A stretch of 64,000 bases of DNA from contig JAFTNZ010000018.1 of assembly GCA_017451645.1 (NCBI GenBank), forward strand, positions 62,001 to 126,000. Reading direction: 5' to 3'. Below, piece by piece: positions 24,936-34,161 of the stretch; within the stretch, counting starts at the first letter, position 1; every line of letters begins with the position of its first letter. A program made the position numbers and the translations under genes. This stretch comes from Bacteroidaceae bacterium (GTDB lineage Bacteria > Bacteroidota > Bacteroidia > Bacteroidales > Bacteroidaceae). Under the pieces are notes generated by a model, which was given only the letters and a program-made list of their open reading frames with translations, was not told where the DNA came from and did no database searches.

Positions 24936-26954
24936 ATGAAGAAGACATTCACATTAGCCTGCTTGTTTGCATTCGTAGGACTCCTGCCCCTATTGGCGCA
25001 AATGCAGGAACCCATCAAGTTCCAGACAGAATTGAAAAAGATTTCCGACACGGAAGCTGAACTGGTATTCAATGCCACCATTGATGCCGGATGGCATCTC
25101 TATTCAACCGACCTTCCCGAAGACGGTCCGATTTCTGCCACCATCAATTTCGACAAGATGGAGGGTGCCGAATTGGTAGGCAAACTTACTCCCAAAGGAA
25201 ATGTAATTGAGCATTTCGACAACATGTTCGAAATGACACTCCGCTATTTCGAGGGAAAAGGAACTTTCGTACAGAAGGTCAAGTTCACCGGTGGTACCTA
25301 TACATTGAAAGGCTACCTGCAATATGGCGCTTGCAACGACGAGAACTGTCTGCCACCCACCGATGTGGAGTTCAACTATACAGGCGACGTGAAGGGAGCC
25401 TCATCAGTGCCTGCCGCTAAAGTGGAACCTGCCGCTCAGGCCCACACCGAACCTCTGCCCATAGCAGAAACCCCAGTTGTGGAAACCCCTGTGGCCGACG
25501 AAGTAGCAGCCAACGACCTTTGGACTCCCGTCATTGACGAACTCTCCAGTTTCGGACAAGCCGAAGAGAACAGTACAGCCAACCAATCGCTTTGGGTAAT
25601 CTTCATCACCGGACTGGTAGGCGGATTGGTAGCACTCTTCACCCCTTGCGTATGGCCCATCATCCCTATGACCGTCAGTTTCTTCCTGAAGCGTTCAAAA
25701 GACGACAAGAAGAAAGGTATCCGCGACGCATGGCTCTATGGTGCATCCATCGTAGTCATCTACGTCATCCTCGGTTTGGCCGTCACCCTTATCTTCGGTG
25801 CCAGCGCACTGAACGCACTTTCAACCAATGCCATCTTCAACATCCTTTTCTTCTTGATGTTGGTCGTATTTGCCGCCTCGTTCTTCGGTGCGTTTGAAAT
25901 CACATTGCCTTCATCATGGAGCAATGCAGTAGATAGTAAGGCCGAGCAGACCACCGGTTTCCTCAGCATCTTCCTGATGGCTTTCACCCTTACATTGGTC
26001 TCTTTCTCCTGCACAGGTCCTATCATCGGTTTCCTTTTGGTAGAAGTATCCACCTCGGGCAACATCATCGGCCCTGCCGTAGGAATGTTAGGTTTTGCCA
26101 TCGCTTTGGCTCTGCCCTTCACCCTCTTCGCCATGTTCCCCTCCTGGTTGAAGTCTATGCCCAAGAGCGGAAACTGGATGAATGTCATCAAGGTGACTCT
26201 CGGTTTCCTGGAGTTGGCCTTCGCCTTGAAATTCCTCTCTGTGGCCGACCTTGCCTATGGTTGGCACATCCTTGACCGCGAGACATTCCTTTCACTCTGG
26301 ATTATGATTTTCGCTCTGCTCGGTTTCTACCTGTTGGGCAAAATCAAGTTCCCGCACGATGAAGAGGAGGACGACAAAGTAGGCGTTACCCGCTTCTTCC
26401 TGGCTCTTATCTCATTGTCCTTTGCCGTGTATATGGTACCCGGTTTATGGGGTGCTCCCTTGCGTGCCATCAGTGCCTTTGCACCACCGGCCACCACTCA
26501 GGACTTCGTTTTGAACAAGAACGAGATGCAGACCCACTTCCTCGACTATGAAGAAGGTATGGCTTATGCCAAGAAAGCAGGAAAGCCCGTATTGCTTGAC
26601 TTTACCGGACACGGTTGCGTCAACTGCCGCAAGATGGAGAATGCCGTATGGATTGACCAGAACGTGAAGCAGATTATCGACAACGACTACGTACTGATTT
26701 CGCTCTATGTGGACGAGAAGGCTCCGCTGCCCGAACACATCACCGTGACCGAGAATGGCAAAGAGCGCACCCTGCGTACCGTGGGCGACAAATGGAGCTA
26801 CCTGCAACGCGTGAAGTTCGGAGCCAATGCCCAACCTTTCTATGTATTGGTCGATAATGAAGGCATGCCCCTGAACCAGTCCTACTCTTACGATGAGGAT
26901 GTGGCCAAGTACATCGACTTCCTGAAGACAGGATTGAAGAATTATAAGAAGTGA
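24936..26954 (+). CDS. dsbD: thiol:disulfide interchange protein DsbD
   Basis: The ATG at 24936 follows the promoter and begins a good signal peptide (TLACLFAFVGLLPLLAQ), giving 672 residues. All three DsbD parts are present. The periplasmic alpha domain has the Cys pair in GACNDENCLPP. The eight-helix membrane core starts at about residue 215, with redox Cys in FTPCVWP and SCTGPIIG. The C-terminal thioredoxin-like domain has the CxxC motif GHGCVNCRKME. It carries electrons from cytoplasmic thioredoxin to periplasmic disulfide isomerases and cytochrome maturation proteins. It has its own promoter. Confidence 0.95.
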   Translation: MKKTFTLACLFAFVGLLPLLAQMQEPIKFQTELKKISDTEAELVFNATIDAGWHLYSTDLPEDGPISATINFDKMEGAELVGKLTPKGNVIEHFDNMFEMTLRYFEGKGTFVQKVKFTGGTYTLKGYLQYGACNDENCLPPTDVEFNYTGDVKGASSVPAAKVEPAAQAHTEPLPIAETPVVETPVADEVAANDLWTPVIDELSSFGQAEENSTANQSLWVIFITGLVGGLVALFTPCVWPIIPMTVSFFLKRSKDDKKKGIRDAWLYGASIVVIYVILGLAVTLIFGASALNALSTNAIFNILFFLMLVVFAASFFGAFEITLPSSWSNAVDSKAEQTTGFLSIFLMAFTLTLVSFSCTGPIIGFLLVEVSTSGNIIGPAVGMLGFAIALALPFTLFAMFPSWLKSMPKSGNWMNVIKVTLGFLELAFALKFLSVADLAYGWHILDRETFLSLWIMIFALLGFYLLGKIKFPHDEEEDDKVGVTRFFLALISLSFAVYMVPGLWGAPLRAISAFAPPATTQDFVLNKNEMQTHFLDYEEGMAYAKKAGKPVLLDFTGHGCVNCRKMENAVWIDQNVKQIIDNDYVLISLYVDEKAPLPEHITVTENGKERTLRTVGDKWSYLQRVKFGANAQPFYVLVDNEGMPLNQSYSYDEDVAKYIDFLKTGLKNYKK

Positions 26955-26956
26955 GA

Positions 26957-27060
26957 ATAGTGACTAGTGATTAGTGAATAGAAATTAGATAGTAACACAG
27001 CTGTCAACGAGTGACTCGTCCCCAGTCACCAGTCACTAGTAGCTAGTCACTAGTCACTAA
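26957..27060. repeat. TAGTGAC-type repeat spacer with perfect 13-bp inverted repeat
   Basis: TAGTGACTAGTGA (26958-26970) is exactly complementary to TCACTAGTCACTA (27047-27059). Between them are more copies of the 7-bp unit in both orientations. It lies between dsbD and the desulfidase gene and could form a stem of about 100 nt; a run of A follows it on the + strand. Confidence 0.7.
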
Positions 27061-27073
27061 AAAAAATATCCCC

Positions 27074-28375
27074 ATGCTGACAAAAGACGAACGCCAAAGC
27101 ATCATCGCCCTGATAAAGCGCGAAGTGGTACCTGCCATCGGATGCACAGAACCTATTGCCGTAGCCCTCTGTGTAGCAAAGGCTACAGAGCTGTTAGGCC
27201 GCACTCCGGAAAAGATTTCTCTGCAACTGAGTGCCAACATCCTGAAGAACGCCATGGGAGTAGGCATACCCGGCACAGGCATGATAGGTCTGCCCATAGC
27301 CATAGCTTTGGGTTCGCTCATAGGAAAGTCAGAATATCAGTTGGAAGTTCTTCGCGACTGTACCCCCGAAGCTGTGGAGCGTGGCAAACGCTACATGGAC
27401 GAGGGACGCATACACATTGCCTTGAAAGAGAACATCAGCGAAAAACTCTATATCGAAGTCCTTTGCGAAGCGGAAGGTCATCAGGCGGAAGCCATCATCT
27501 CCACCGGACATACCAACTTTGTCTATCTGCGTAGTGGAGAAGATGTATTGCTCGACAACCGCCAGCCATCGGCCTCCCATTCCGAAGAGGTACAGGATGT
27601 CACCTTAACCCTTCGCAAAGTGTTCGACTTTGCCACCACCAGCCCCTTGGAAGAGATTGACTTCATCCTCGAAGCCCGCCGTCTGAACAAAGCTGCCGCC
27701 GAAGAGTCGTTCAAGATGGACTACGGACATGGATTGGGACGCGCCATCCGCGAACCCATGGATACCCCCGTAGTGGGCGACAGCATCTTTGCCCACATCC
27801 TTGCCTATACCAGCGGTGCATGCGATGCCCGCATGGCCGGTGCCATGATACCCGTCATGAGCAATTCAGGCAGTGGCAATCAAGGCATCAGTGCTACCAT
27901 GCCCGTTGTCATCTATGCCGAAGAGACACACAAAAGCGAAGAGCAACTGGTGCGCGCACTTATCTTGAGCCACCTCACTGTCATCTATATCAAACAGAGT
28001 TTGGGACGCCTTTCTGCCCTTTGCGGATGCGTGGTAGCCGCCACAGGTAGCAGTTGTGGTATCACCTACCTGATGGGAGGTGGATACGTTCAGGTGGCCC
28101 ATGCCGTAAAAAACATGATTGCCAACATCACCGGTATGATATGCGATGGAGCCAAACCAAGCTGCGCCATGAAGGTTACCAGCGGTGTAGCGACAGCCGT
28201 ATTCTCAGCCCTGCTGTCCATGCAACAGAAGTGTGTGACCGCTTTTGAGGGAATCATCGACGAAGATGTGGACCAGTGCATCCGCAACCTCACCCGCATC
28301 GGCTCACAAGGTATGAACGAGACCGACCGTCTGGTACTGGACATCATGACACATAAAAAATGTCTGTCCATTTGA
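27074..28375 (+). CDS. L-cysteine desulfidase / UPF0597 family (serine dehydratase alpha-like)
   Basis: A 433-residue cytoplasmic protein of the CyuA/YhaM family. Conserved family segments are visible: VVPAIGCTEPIAVALCVAKA near the N-terminus, MGVGIPGTGMIGLPIAIALG, and NSGSGNQGISATMPVV. Cysteines in GCTEP, CGCVVAATGSSCGITYLMGGG and MICDGAKPSCAMK are placed to bind an Fe-S cluster. Known members release sulfide and pyruvate from cysteine, or act on serine. It stands alone between a repeat spacer and a convergent operon. Confidence 0.9.
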   Translation: MLTKDERQSIIALIKREVVPAIGCTEPIAVALCVAKATELLGRTPEKISLQLSANILKNAMGVGIPGTGMIGLPIAIALGSLIGKSEYQLEVLRDCTPEAVERGKRYMDEGRIHIALKENISEKLYIEVLCEAEGHQAEAIISTGHTNFVYLRSGEDVLLDNRQPSASHSEEVQDVTLTLRKVFDFATTSPLEEIDFILEARRLNKAAAEESFKMDYGHGLGRAIREPMDTPVVGDSIFAHILAYTSGACDARMAGAMIPVMSNSGSGNQGISATMPVVIYAEETHKSEEQLVRALILSHLTVIYIKQSLGRLSALCGCVVAATGSSCGITYLMGGGYVQVAHAVKNMIANITGMICDGAKPSCAMKVTSGVATAVFSALLSMQQKCVTAFEGIIDEDVDQCIRNLTRIGSQGMNETDRLVLDIMTHKKCLSI

Positions 28376-28434
28376 TGAACATAATTTGAACAATGTTCTT
28401 TCTCTATACCAATTCCTTATATTATATTGACAAT

Positions 28435-29142
28435 TCAATCCTTATAAAGCAAAAATATACAGGGTTTCTTATCTAATTCGGGGGATTCCCTACGCCATTC
28501 CTTGACGGTATGAGTGCGAATATATTCATCCTCACAAGTCAGATTGGAAGCAATACAAAGTCTGGTTTGTGGACGGCAGGTGCGCAGAATCTCATCCAAC
28601 AGGCGACGGTTGCGATAAGGAGTTTCAATGAAAAGTTGAGTCTGTCGCTCGGCGTAAGCTCGTTGTTCCAACTGCTTAAGCATACGCACGCGGTCAGTCT
28701 GCTCAATGGGAAGATAGCCATGAAAAGCAAAACTCTGTCCATTGAATCCAGAACCCATAACGGAAAGCAGAATGGAAGAAGGCCCCACTAGGGGAACAAC
28801 TTTCAATCCTCTTCGTTGGGCAATAGCCACCACATCGGCACCAGGGTCTGCCACTGCCGGACAACCAGCTTCGGAGATTACACCCATGGAGTGGCCTTCC
28901 GACAACGGATGCAGATAAGTCGTAATATCGGACGGTGCCGTATGCTTGTTGAGAGGATAAAATGTCAGTGAATCGATATCAATGGAAGGCTCCACCTTCT
29001 TCAGGAAACGTCTGGCCGTACGCACCTCTTCGACAATAAAATGTCTGATCGTGAGGATAACCTCGCGATTATAGGCAGGAAGAACTTTGTCAAGAGGAGT
29101 TTCCCCCAATGTGACGGGAATCAGATAGAGAGCTGTTTCCAT
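28435..29142 (-). CDS. RsmI-like SAM-dependent methyltransferase (tetrapyrrole methylase fold)
   Basis: A 235-residue protein with the tetrapyrrole-methylase/RsmI layout: ALYLIPVTLG at the start, GVISEAGCPAVADPGADVV (RsmI-type SAM loop), LVGPSSILLSVMGSGFNG, and FIETPYRNRRLLDEIL. RsmI methylates the 2'-O of C1402 in 16S rRNA. This short form is common in Bacteroidetes and may be a paralogue with another target, so no symbol is given. It is the last gene of the fabI operon, 36 bp after the GldB-like gene. Confidence 0.85.
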   Translation of the reverse strand: METALYLIPVTLGETPLDKVLPAYNREVILTIRHFIVEEVRTARRFLKKVEPSIDIDSLTFYPLNKHTAPSDITTYLHPLSEGHSMGVISEAGCPAVADPGADVVAIAQRRGLKVVPLVGPSSILLSVMGSGFNGQSFAFHGYLPIEQTDRVRMLKQLEQRAYAERQTQLFIETPYRNRRLLDEILRTCRPQTRLCIASNLTCEDEYIRTHTVKEWRRESPELDKKPCIFLLYKD

Positions 29143-29178
29143 AGTGTATTATACTTTATCTTGTCTTGTGATGACATC

Positions 29179-30189
29179 TCAGTATTTTAGTTTCAAACTC
29201 CGCAACACAGCCCGATAATCGGTCTCACGTAACAAATCCGCAATTGTCTTTTCGCGATTGGCAGTCATATAGTCATCAATGATTTGCATTCCCAACCATA
29301 CACCAACCTCTGCAGGCGAATGACTACCTAAAGGATAAGTACATTCAGCCGGCTGCAAATAGATGCGTACCAGCATAGGATCGGTGGCGTGCAACTGCCC
29401 CGACTGTACAAGATAATTCCAAATGCTATCCTGACGAGAAGCACACCAAACTCCTTCCTGAGAAGTGTAGCCCATCTCATCTTCTAATGTCGGGGAATCC
29501 ATCAGTTTCGCCACTACCCAATGAATCTTCCCTTGATGAAGGATGTGGTCAAGCAATGTGCGATGCCACTCCCACGGGAAAGGATATTCGCTGAGCAGGT
29601 AAAAACGTAAGCATTCGGGGACAATGCGCTCAGGAGACATACTACGTCGTTGATAATCGTAATAGAAATGCTCGTACAGAGGATAGTCGGCTCCCATATA
29701 CTTATCGATGCTGAAGCCCAAAATGCTGTCCCCCACAACCACCGACTGGCCCAACGCTGAAATCTGTGAATAAACTTGCGGCACTGTCATCTGTGGAAGT
29801 TCTCGCTTCATCTGCCGGAAAGCCCGATTAAACTGCTGTTCGATACCATCCATATCTTCAAATTTCAGCAAAGCATCATGCCGCAACTGCTGCAACAGGG
29901 TATCGGCATAATAATTGCGCAACCGCTGATGAATATCTTCCTCGTGCACCGACCCGATAGAGAGTACGTCTTCGATAAGAAAACGCATCTCCTGCGGATA
30001 TTCAGTGTTCAATTTCTGTAGAGTGGAGAAGCTATTGCTTTCCACATATTCATCCATCAATCTGTCGAAACGATGCACCTTCACACCTTCCCCCTTGACG
30101 TTTCTTCCGTCAGGGGAGACCCTCCATTGGCAAGTTCCAAAAGCCAGACAAGCAATCAGAACCATGAAGATGTGAAGATAATGCCGCAT
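29179..30189 (-). CDS. GldB-like lipoprotein
   Basis: A 336-residue lipoprotein: the signal ends at AFGTC (Cys20). The body matches the GldB family of Bacteroidetes: VHRFDRLMDEYV, FSIDKYMGADYPLY, and the C-terminal region GVWLGMQIIDDYM. GldB is needed for gliding in Flavobacterium, but Bacteroides does not glide, so the role here must differ; an envelope or secretion-related function is inferred. It sits between fabI (16 bp) and the RsmI-like gene. Confidence 0.8.
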   Translation of the reverse strand: MRHYLHIFMVLIACLAFGTCQWRVSPDGRNVKGEGVKVHRFDRLMDEYVESNSFSTLQKLNTEYPQEMRFLIEDVLSIGSVHEEDIHQRLRNYYADTLLQQLRHDALLKFEDMDGIEQQFNRAFRQMKRELPQMTVPQVYSQISALGQSVVVGDSILGFSIDKYMGADYPLYEHFYYDYQRRSMSPERIVPECLRFYLLSEYPFPWEWHRTLLDHILHQGKIHWVVAKLMDSPTLEDEMGYTSQEGVWCASRQDSIWNYLVQSGQLHATDPMLVRIYLQPAECTYPLGSHSPAEVGVWLGMQIIDDYMTANREKTIADLLRETDYRAVLRSLKLKY

Positions 30190-30205
30190 AGGTTATTGGG
30201 GAATA

Positions 30206-31063
30206 TTATCCGTAAATAATTTTACCGTTTTCGTCCATGTATTCTTCAAGTCCTCTTTCATAAGTAGCCATAGCACGAAGACTCATGCCGACACTGGAGA
30301 ACCCACCGTCATGATAAAGGTTCTGCATCGTCACCTTACGAGTGAGATCGGAGAACATGACAATACAATAGTCTGCACACTCGGCAGCCGAAGCATTCCC
30401 AAGCGGTGACATCCGATTAGCAAAATCGAACAGTTTGTCCATTCCCTTGACTCCGGAACCGGCAGTGGTCATGGTAGGAGATTGGGAAATAGTGTTGACA
30501 CGTACATGGCTCTCGCGTCCATAGATGTACCCAAAGCTACGGGCAATGGACTCCAACAGAGCTTTGGCATCAGCCATATCGTTGTAACCATAAAATGTAC
30601 GCTGGGCCGCCACATAGCTCAGAGCCAAGATGGAGCCATATTCTGAAATAGCCTCTAGCTTCTTGGCTGCCTGAATCATTTTATGGAACGAAACAGCAGA
30701 AACATCAAGCGTCTTTCCTAAAAGGTTATAATCGAGATCGTCATACGTACGCCGCTTACGTACATTAGGACTCATACCAATAGAATGGAGCACAAAATCA
30801 ATTTTACCACCCAATACTTCCATCGAACGACGAAAAACATTCTCCAAATCTTCTACACTAGTGGCATCTGCAGGAATCACTTCGCAGTGCAATTTCTCGG
30901 AAAGCGCAGAAACTTCTCCCATGCGGACAGCTACCGGAGTGTTAGACAAAGTAATGGTCGCACCCTCTTCTACAGCGCGTTCAGCCACTTTCCAAGCAAT
31001 AGACTGCTCGTTGAGCGCACCGAAGATGATGCCTCTTTTACCTTTCAACAAGTTATAACTCAT
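30206..31063 (-). CDS. fabI: enoyl-[acyl-carrier-protein] reductase (NADH)
   Basis: The ATG at 31063 (MSYNLLKGKRGI) fits FabI better than an in-frame codon 11 codons upstream; it gives 285 residues. The type-II fatty-acid synthesis signature is present: the NAD site GIIFGALNEQSIAWKVA, a Tyr-x6-Lys catalytic pair in YNDMADAKALL, and SQSPTMTTAGSGV. It reduces enoyl-ACP in the last step of each elongation round. It heads the minus-strand operon with the GldB-like and RsmI-like genes. Confidence 0.96.
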   Translation of the reverse strand: MSYNLLKGKRGIIFGALNEQSIAWKVAERAVEEGATITLSNTPVAVRMGEVSALSEKLHCEVIPADATSVEDLENVFRRSMEVLGGKIDFVLHSIGMSPNVRKRRTYDDLDYNLLGKTLDVSAVSFHKMIQAAKKLEAISEYGSILALSYVAAQRTFYGYNDMADAKALLESIARSFGYIYGRESHVRVNTISQSPTMTTAGSGVKGMDKLFDFANRMSPLGNASAAECADYCIVMFSDLTRKVTMQNLYHDGGFSSVGMSLRAMATYERGLEEYMDENGKIIYG

Positions 31064-31093
31064 ACCTATAATTATAAAAACATAAAAACGTGG

Positions 31094-31121
31094 CAAAGGT
31101 ACTACTTTTCAAACAATTCAA
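31094..31121 (-). promoter_or_regulatory. promoter of the fabI operon
   Basis: TACCTTTG on the minus strand (31101-31094) is a perfect -7 element 30 bp from the fabI ATG. A TTG at 31121-31119 is spaced 17 bp, shorter than ideal. Confidence 0.6.
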
Positions 31122-31165
31122 CGAATAATAGCCTCCAAAAGTGACAAAAAGTGAGTTTTTTGCAC

Positions 31166-31173
31166 TATCTTTG
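31166..31173 (+). promoter_or_regulatory. -7 element of the DUF4861 gene
   Basis: TATCTTTG, 29 bp upstream of the ATG at 31203; no TTG at the usual -33 distance. It is divergent to the fabI promoter. Confidence 0.55.
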
Positions 31174-31202
31174 CACCCAATAAACAAAAAACGTCGAATG
31201 AT

Positions 31203-32426
31203 ATGAACAATTTGAGAAGCTATACCACGGCCCTGTTACTGGCAGGCACTGCAACACTGGTGCAAGCCCAAGTGAAAGACTTCACACTGACCGTGAGCAA
31301 CGAATGGAAAGAGGCTAAAAACAACGAGCCGATTGCAATCAATCTGCAAGAAGTTGCACCGGGTCTATGTGTGCAATCAGCCATAGTAACTGAGGGGGGG
31401 AACGAAATAGCCTCACAGTTGGACGACCTCAATGGAGACCGTCTGGCCGACGAACTGGCATTCCTCATTGACATGCCTGCCAGAAGCAAGAAGGTGTTGA
31501 CTGTACACTTGTCTGACACGCCCAATGGACGAACCTATCCGGCACAAGTGTATGCCGAAATGCTGCTCAGCGACAAGAAAAAGAAATACCCGGAAATACA
31601 GTCGCTCACTGTTCCGGGAGAAAGTGATGTGTACAACAGCCTGCACCACCACGGACCTGCATTTGAATCTGAGTTGGTGGCCTACCGAATCTATTTTGAC
31701 AAACGACAGACTGTGGACATCTACGGCAAGCGAAGGAAAGGATTCGAACTGAAAGACACCCGCTTCTATCCCACTAAGGAACAATTGGAACAGGGCTATG
31801 GGGACGATGTTTTATGGGTAGGAAGCACCTGCGGGGCCGGAACCCTCAAAGGATGGGAAGACGGAAAGCCAGCACACATTGTACCTGCACTACGCACTGA
31901 ATGCATACGGGCATACGGGCCACTGCGTACAGTGGTGGATGTCATCGACACAGATTGGAACTATCAGGGGAAACTGATAACCATGACCACCCGCTATATA
32001 CTCTATGGCGGCCACCGGGATGTGCAGGTGGATGTCATGTTTGAGAAACCACTGAACGAAGAAACATTCTGCGCCGGAGTAATCAATGTAAAAGGCTCCG
32101 AGCACTATTCTGACCACCACGGCCTGACCGGATGTTGGGGAAGCGATTGGCCTGCCGGAGCAAATGACACTATCGGACGCATCCGAGAAACCGTTGGATT
32201 GGCCGCCTGCATACCCTACGAATATGTTCAATCAGAACAACCAGCCAACGAAAATTTACTCTACCTCATCGGTGCTAAAGGAGCAAACAGACTGACCTAT
32301 CACATTTCGTTCGCTTCACTCAAAGAAGAGTTCGGCTATAGGAACAAGGATGAATGGTTTGCTTACATGAAACAGTGGAAAAAAGAATTGGAGCACCCGT
32401 GCAAGATTACTATCGATGAGAAATAA
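31203..32426 (+). CDS. DUF4861 secreted protein
   Basis: A 407-residue protein with a signal peptide (TTALLLAGTATLVQAQ). The rest matches DUF4861, a beta-rich Bacteroidetes family: DLNGDRLADELAFLIDMPARS, LHHHGPAFESELVAYRIYFDKRQTVDIYGK, and GHRDVQVDVMFEKPL. Members often lie near polysaccharide lyases and glycoside hydrolases, so a glycan-related periplasmic role is plausible, but here the next genes are housekeeping (DUF59, lpxH). The conserved HHHGP and WGSDWPAG patches could form an active or binding site. Function unknown. Confidence 0.8.
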   Translation: MNNLRSYTTALLLAGTATLVQAQVKDFTLTVSNEWKEAKNNEPIAINLQEVAPGLCVQSAIVTEGGNEIASQLDDLNGDRLADELAFLIDMPARSKKVLTVHLSDTPNGRTYPAQVYAEMLLSDKKKKYPEIQSLTVPGESDVYNSLHHHGPAFESELVAYRIYFDKRQTVDIYGKRRKGFELKDTRFYPTKEQLEQGYGDDVLWVGSTCGAGTLKGWEDGKPAHIVPALRTECIRAYGPLRTVVDVIDTDWNYQGKLITMTTRYILYGGHRDVQVDVMFEKPLNEETFCAGVINVKGSEHYSDHHGLTGCWGSDWPAGANDTIGRIRETVGLAACIPYEYVQSEQPANENLLYLIGAKGANRLTYHISFASLKEEFGYRNKDEWFAYMKQWKKELEHPCKITIDEK

Positions 32427-32434
32427 AGAATAAC

Positions 32435-32755
32435 ATGGAAACTGCAGCAAGACTGACTATTGAGGAACGCATCATCGAGATGCTGAAAACGGTCTATGAC
32501 CCAGAGATTCCTGTAAATATCTACGACCTCGGACTCATTTACAAGATTGACGTTGAAGACAACGGCAATGTCATCATCGACATGACACTGACTGCACCCA
32601 ACTGCCCGGCAGCCGACTTCATCATGGAAGATGTGAGGCAAAAAGTAGAAGTGATAGAGGGGGTTGAATCGACAGTTGTCAACCTTGTATTCGAACCGGA
32701 ATGGGATAAGGATATGATGAGTGAAGAAGCTAAATTGGAACTCGGATTCCTCTGA
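32435..32755 (+). CDS. DUF59/MIP18-family Fe-S cluster assembly factor
   Basis: A 106-residue cytoplasmic protein with the DUF59 core: MLKTVYDPEIPVNIYDLGLIYKI and the conserved Cys in LTAPNCPAADFI. SufT, PaaD and eukaryotic MIP18 share this fold and help deliver iron-sulfur clusters. There is no suf operon next to it. It begins 9 bp after the DUF4861 stop and is followed 41 bp later by lpxH, so it may be co-transcribed with either. Confidence 0.9.
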   Translation: METAARLTIEERIIEMLKTVYDPEIPVNIYDLGLIYKIDVEDNGNVIIDMTLTAPNCPAADFIMEDVRQKVEVIEGVESTVVNLVFEPEWDKDMMSEEAKLELGFL

Positions 32756-32796
32756 CCTACACTCAGCTAAAAGAAAAAACAGAAACAAAAGATGTA

Positions 32797-33567
32797 ATGA
32801 AGAATATCTATTTCCTCTCTGACGCACACTTAGGATCACGTGCTATCGAACATGGGCGGACGCACGAACGAAGGTTGGTCAACTTCCTCGATAGCATCAA
32901 GAATAAAGCTGAAGCCATCTACCTGTTAGGGGATATGTTTGACTTTTGGTATGAATACAAATTGGTCATTCCCAAAGGATATACCCGTTTTTTGGGCAAA
33001 CTGTCTGAATTGACCGACCATGGAGTGGAAATACACTATTTTACCGGAAACCACGACCTTTGGTGTGGCGACTATCTGGAGAAGGAGTGTGGTGTCATCC
33101 TGCACAGAACCCCATTGACCTGCGAACTCCACGGACTGGTCTTCTATTTGGCACATGGTGACGGACTCGACTATGCCGACAAGCATTGGAAAGTGCGTCT
33201 GCTGCAAGCTGCATTCCGCAGTCGATTGCTGCAACGTCTCTTCTCCACCATCCATCCACGTTGGAGTGTAGAGTTTGGACTGGAGTGGGCCAAATACAGC
33301 CGTCAGAAACGTATAGACGGCAAAGAACCTCCTTATCAGGGAGAAGATAAAGAAGGTCTGGTACTCTACGCTAAAGATTACTTGAAAGAGCACCCCTCCA
33401 TCAATTTCTTTGTCTTTGGCCATCGGCACATTGCACTCGATCTAATGCTGAGCTACCAAAGCCGCATCCTTATTTTGGGCGAATGGATCAGTAGCTTCAA
33501 TTATGCCGTGTTCGATGGTGAACACGTATTCCTCGAAGAGTATGTTGAAGGAGTCAGCCAACCATAA
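32797..33567 (+). CDS. lpxH: UDP-2,3-diacylglucosamine diphosphatase (LpxH-type)
   Basis: A 256-residue metallophosphoesterase that hydrolyses UDP-2,3-diacyl-GlcN to lipid X in lipid A synthesis. The metal-binding motifs are all present in order: FLSDAHLGS, LLGDMFDFWYEY, FTGNHDLW, LAHGDGLDY and FGHRH. Arg and Lys residues of the lid (KVRLLQAAFRSRLLQRL) match LpxH. It works at the cytoplasmic face of the inner membrane. It ends 30 bp from the convergent rsmD. Confidence 0.93.
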   Translation: MKNIYFLSDAHLGSRAIEHGRTHERRLVNFLDSIKNKAEAIYLLGDMFDFWYEYKLVIPKGYTRFLGKLSELTDHGVEIHYFTGNHDLWCGDYLEKECGVILHRTPLTCELHGLVFYLAHGDGLDYADKHWKVRLLQAAFRSRLLQRLFSTIHPRWSVEFGLEWAKYSRQKRIDGKEPPYQGEDKEGLVLYAKDYLKEHPSINFFVFGHRHIALDLMLSYQSRILILGEWISSFNYAVFDGEHVFLEEYVEGVSQP

Positions 33568-33597
33568 ATTCCCCAATAGCACCTTTGATGCCTCTGA

Positions 33598-34131
33598 CTA
33601 CCTGAATATCGAGAAATTGACACTGCCATAGGCACGATGCTCCACAAAATGAGGATGGGCATCGAAACTACGGTCCTTACCGTGTTCCAAAACAAAAACT
33701 CCATCAGTCTTCAGAAGGTTCTGGGAGAATATAAGGTCTGGCAATTGGTCGATTTCCTTGAGTGCATAGGGGGGGTCGGCAAAGATGAAGTCGAACTGCT
33801 CACCACAACGGAGCACATAGCGGAAGACATCTCCACAGACCGGAATACACTTGTCCGTCTTTACCTCGCGCATCACTTGATAAATGAAAGCATGATGCTG
33901 GCGATCCTTCTCGATAGAAACGACCCGACCACAACCGCGTGAAACAAGTTCTAGACTAATGCTCCCTGTCCCGGCAAAAAGGTCGAGTGCCGATATCTGT
34001 TCTTCAAATTCAATATAGCCCATAAGGACATTAAACAAATTCTCTTTCGCAAAATCTGTTGTCGGACGCGCTTTGAACGAACGGGGTACTTCAAAACGCC
34101 GGCGTTTGTATATACCACTGATTACCCGCAT
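33598..34131 (-). CDS. rsmD: 16S rRNA (guanine966-N2)-methyltransferase
   Basis: A 177-residue SAM-dependent enzyme with the RsmD pattern: MRVISGIYKRRRFEVP, RPTTDFAKENLFNVL, SAM motif I ALDLFAGTGSISLELVSRG, VVSIEKDRQH, and the catalytic loop FIFADPPYAL. It methylates G966 of 16S rRNA during 30S assembly. It follows DUF3822 by 30 bp; the DUF3822-rsmD pair recurs across Bacteroidetes. Confidence 0.94.
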   Translation of the reverse strand: MRVISGIYKRRRFEVPRSFKARPTTDFAKENLFNVLMGYIEFEEQISALDLFAGTGSISLELVSRGCGRVVSIEKDRQHHAFIYQVMREVKTDKCIPVCGDVFRYVLRCGEQFDFIFADPPYALKEIDQLPDLIFSQNLLKTDGVFVLEHGKDRSFDAHPHFVEHRAYGSVNFSIFR

Positions 34132-34161
34132 AGAAAAAAATGTTGGTTATAGATACAAATG

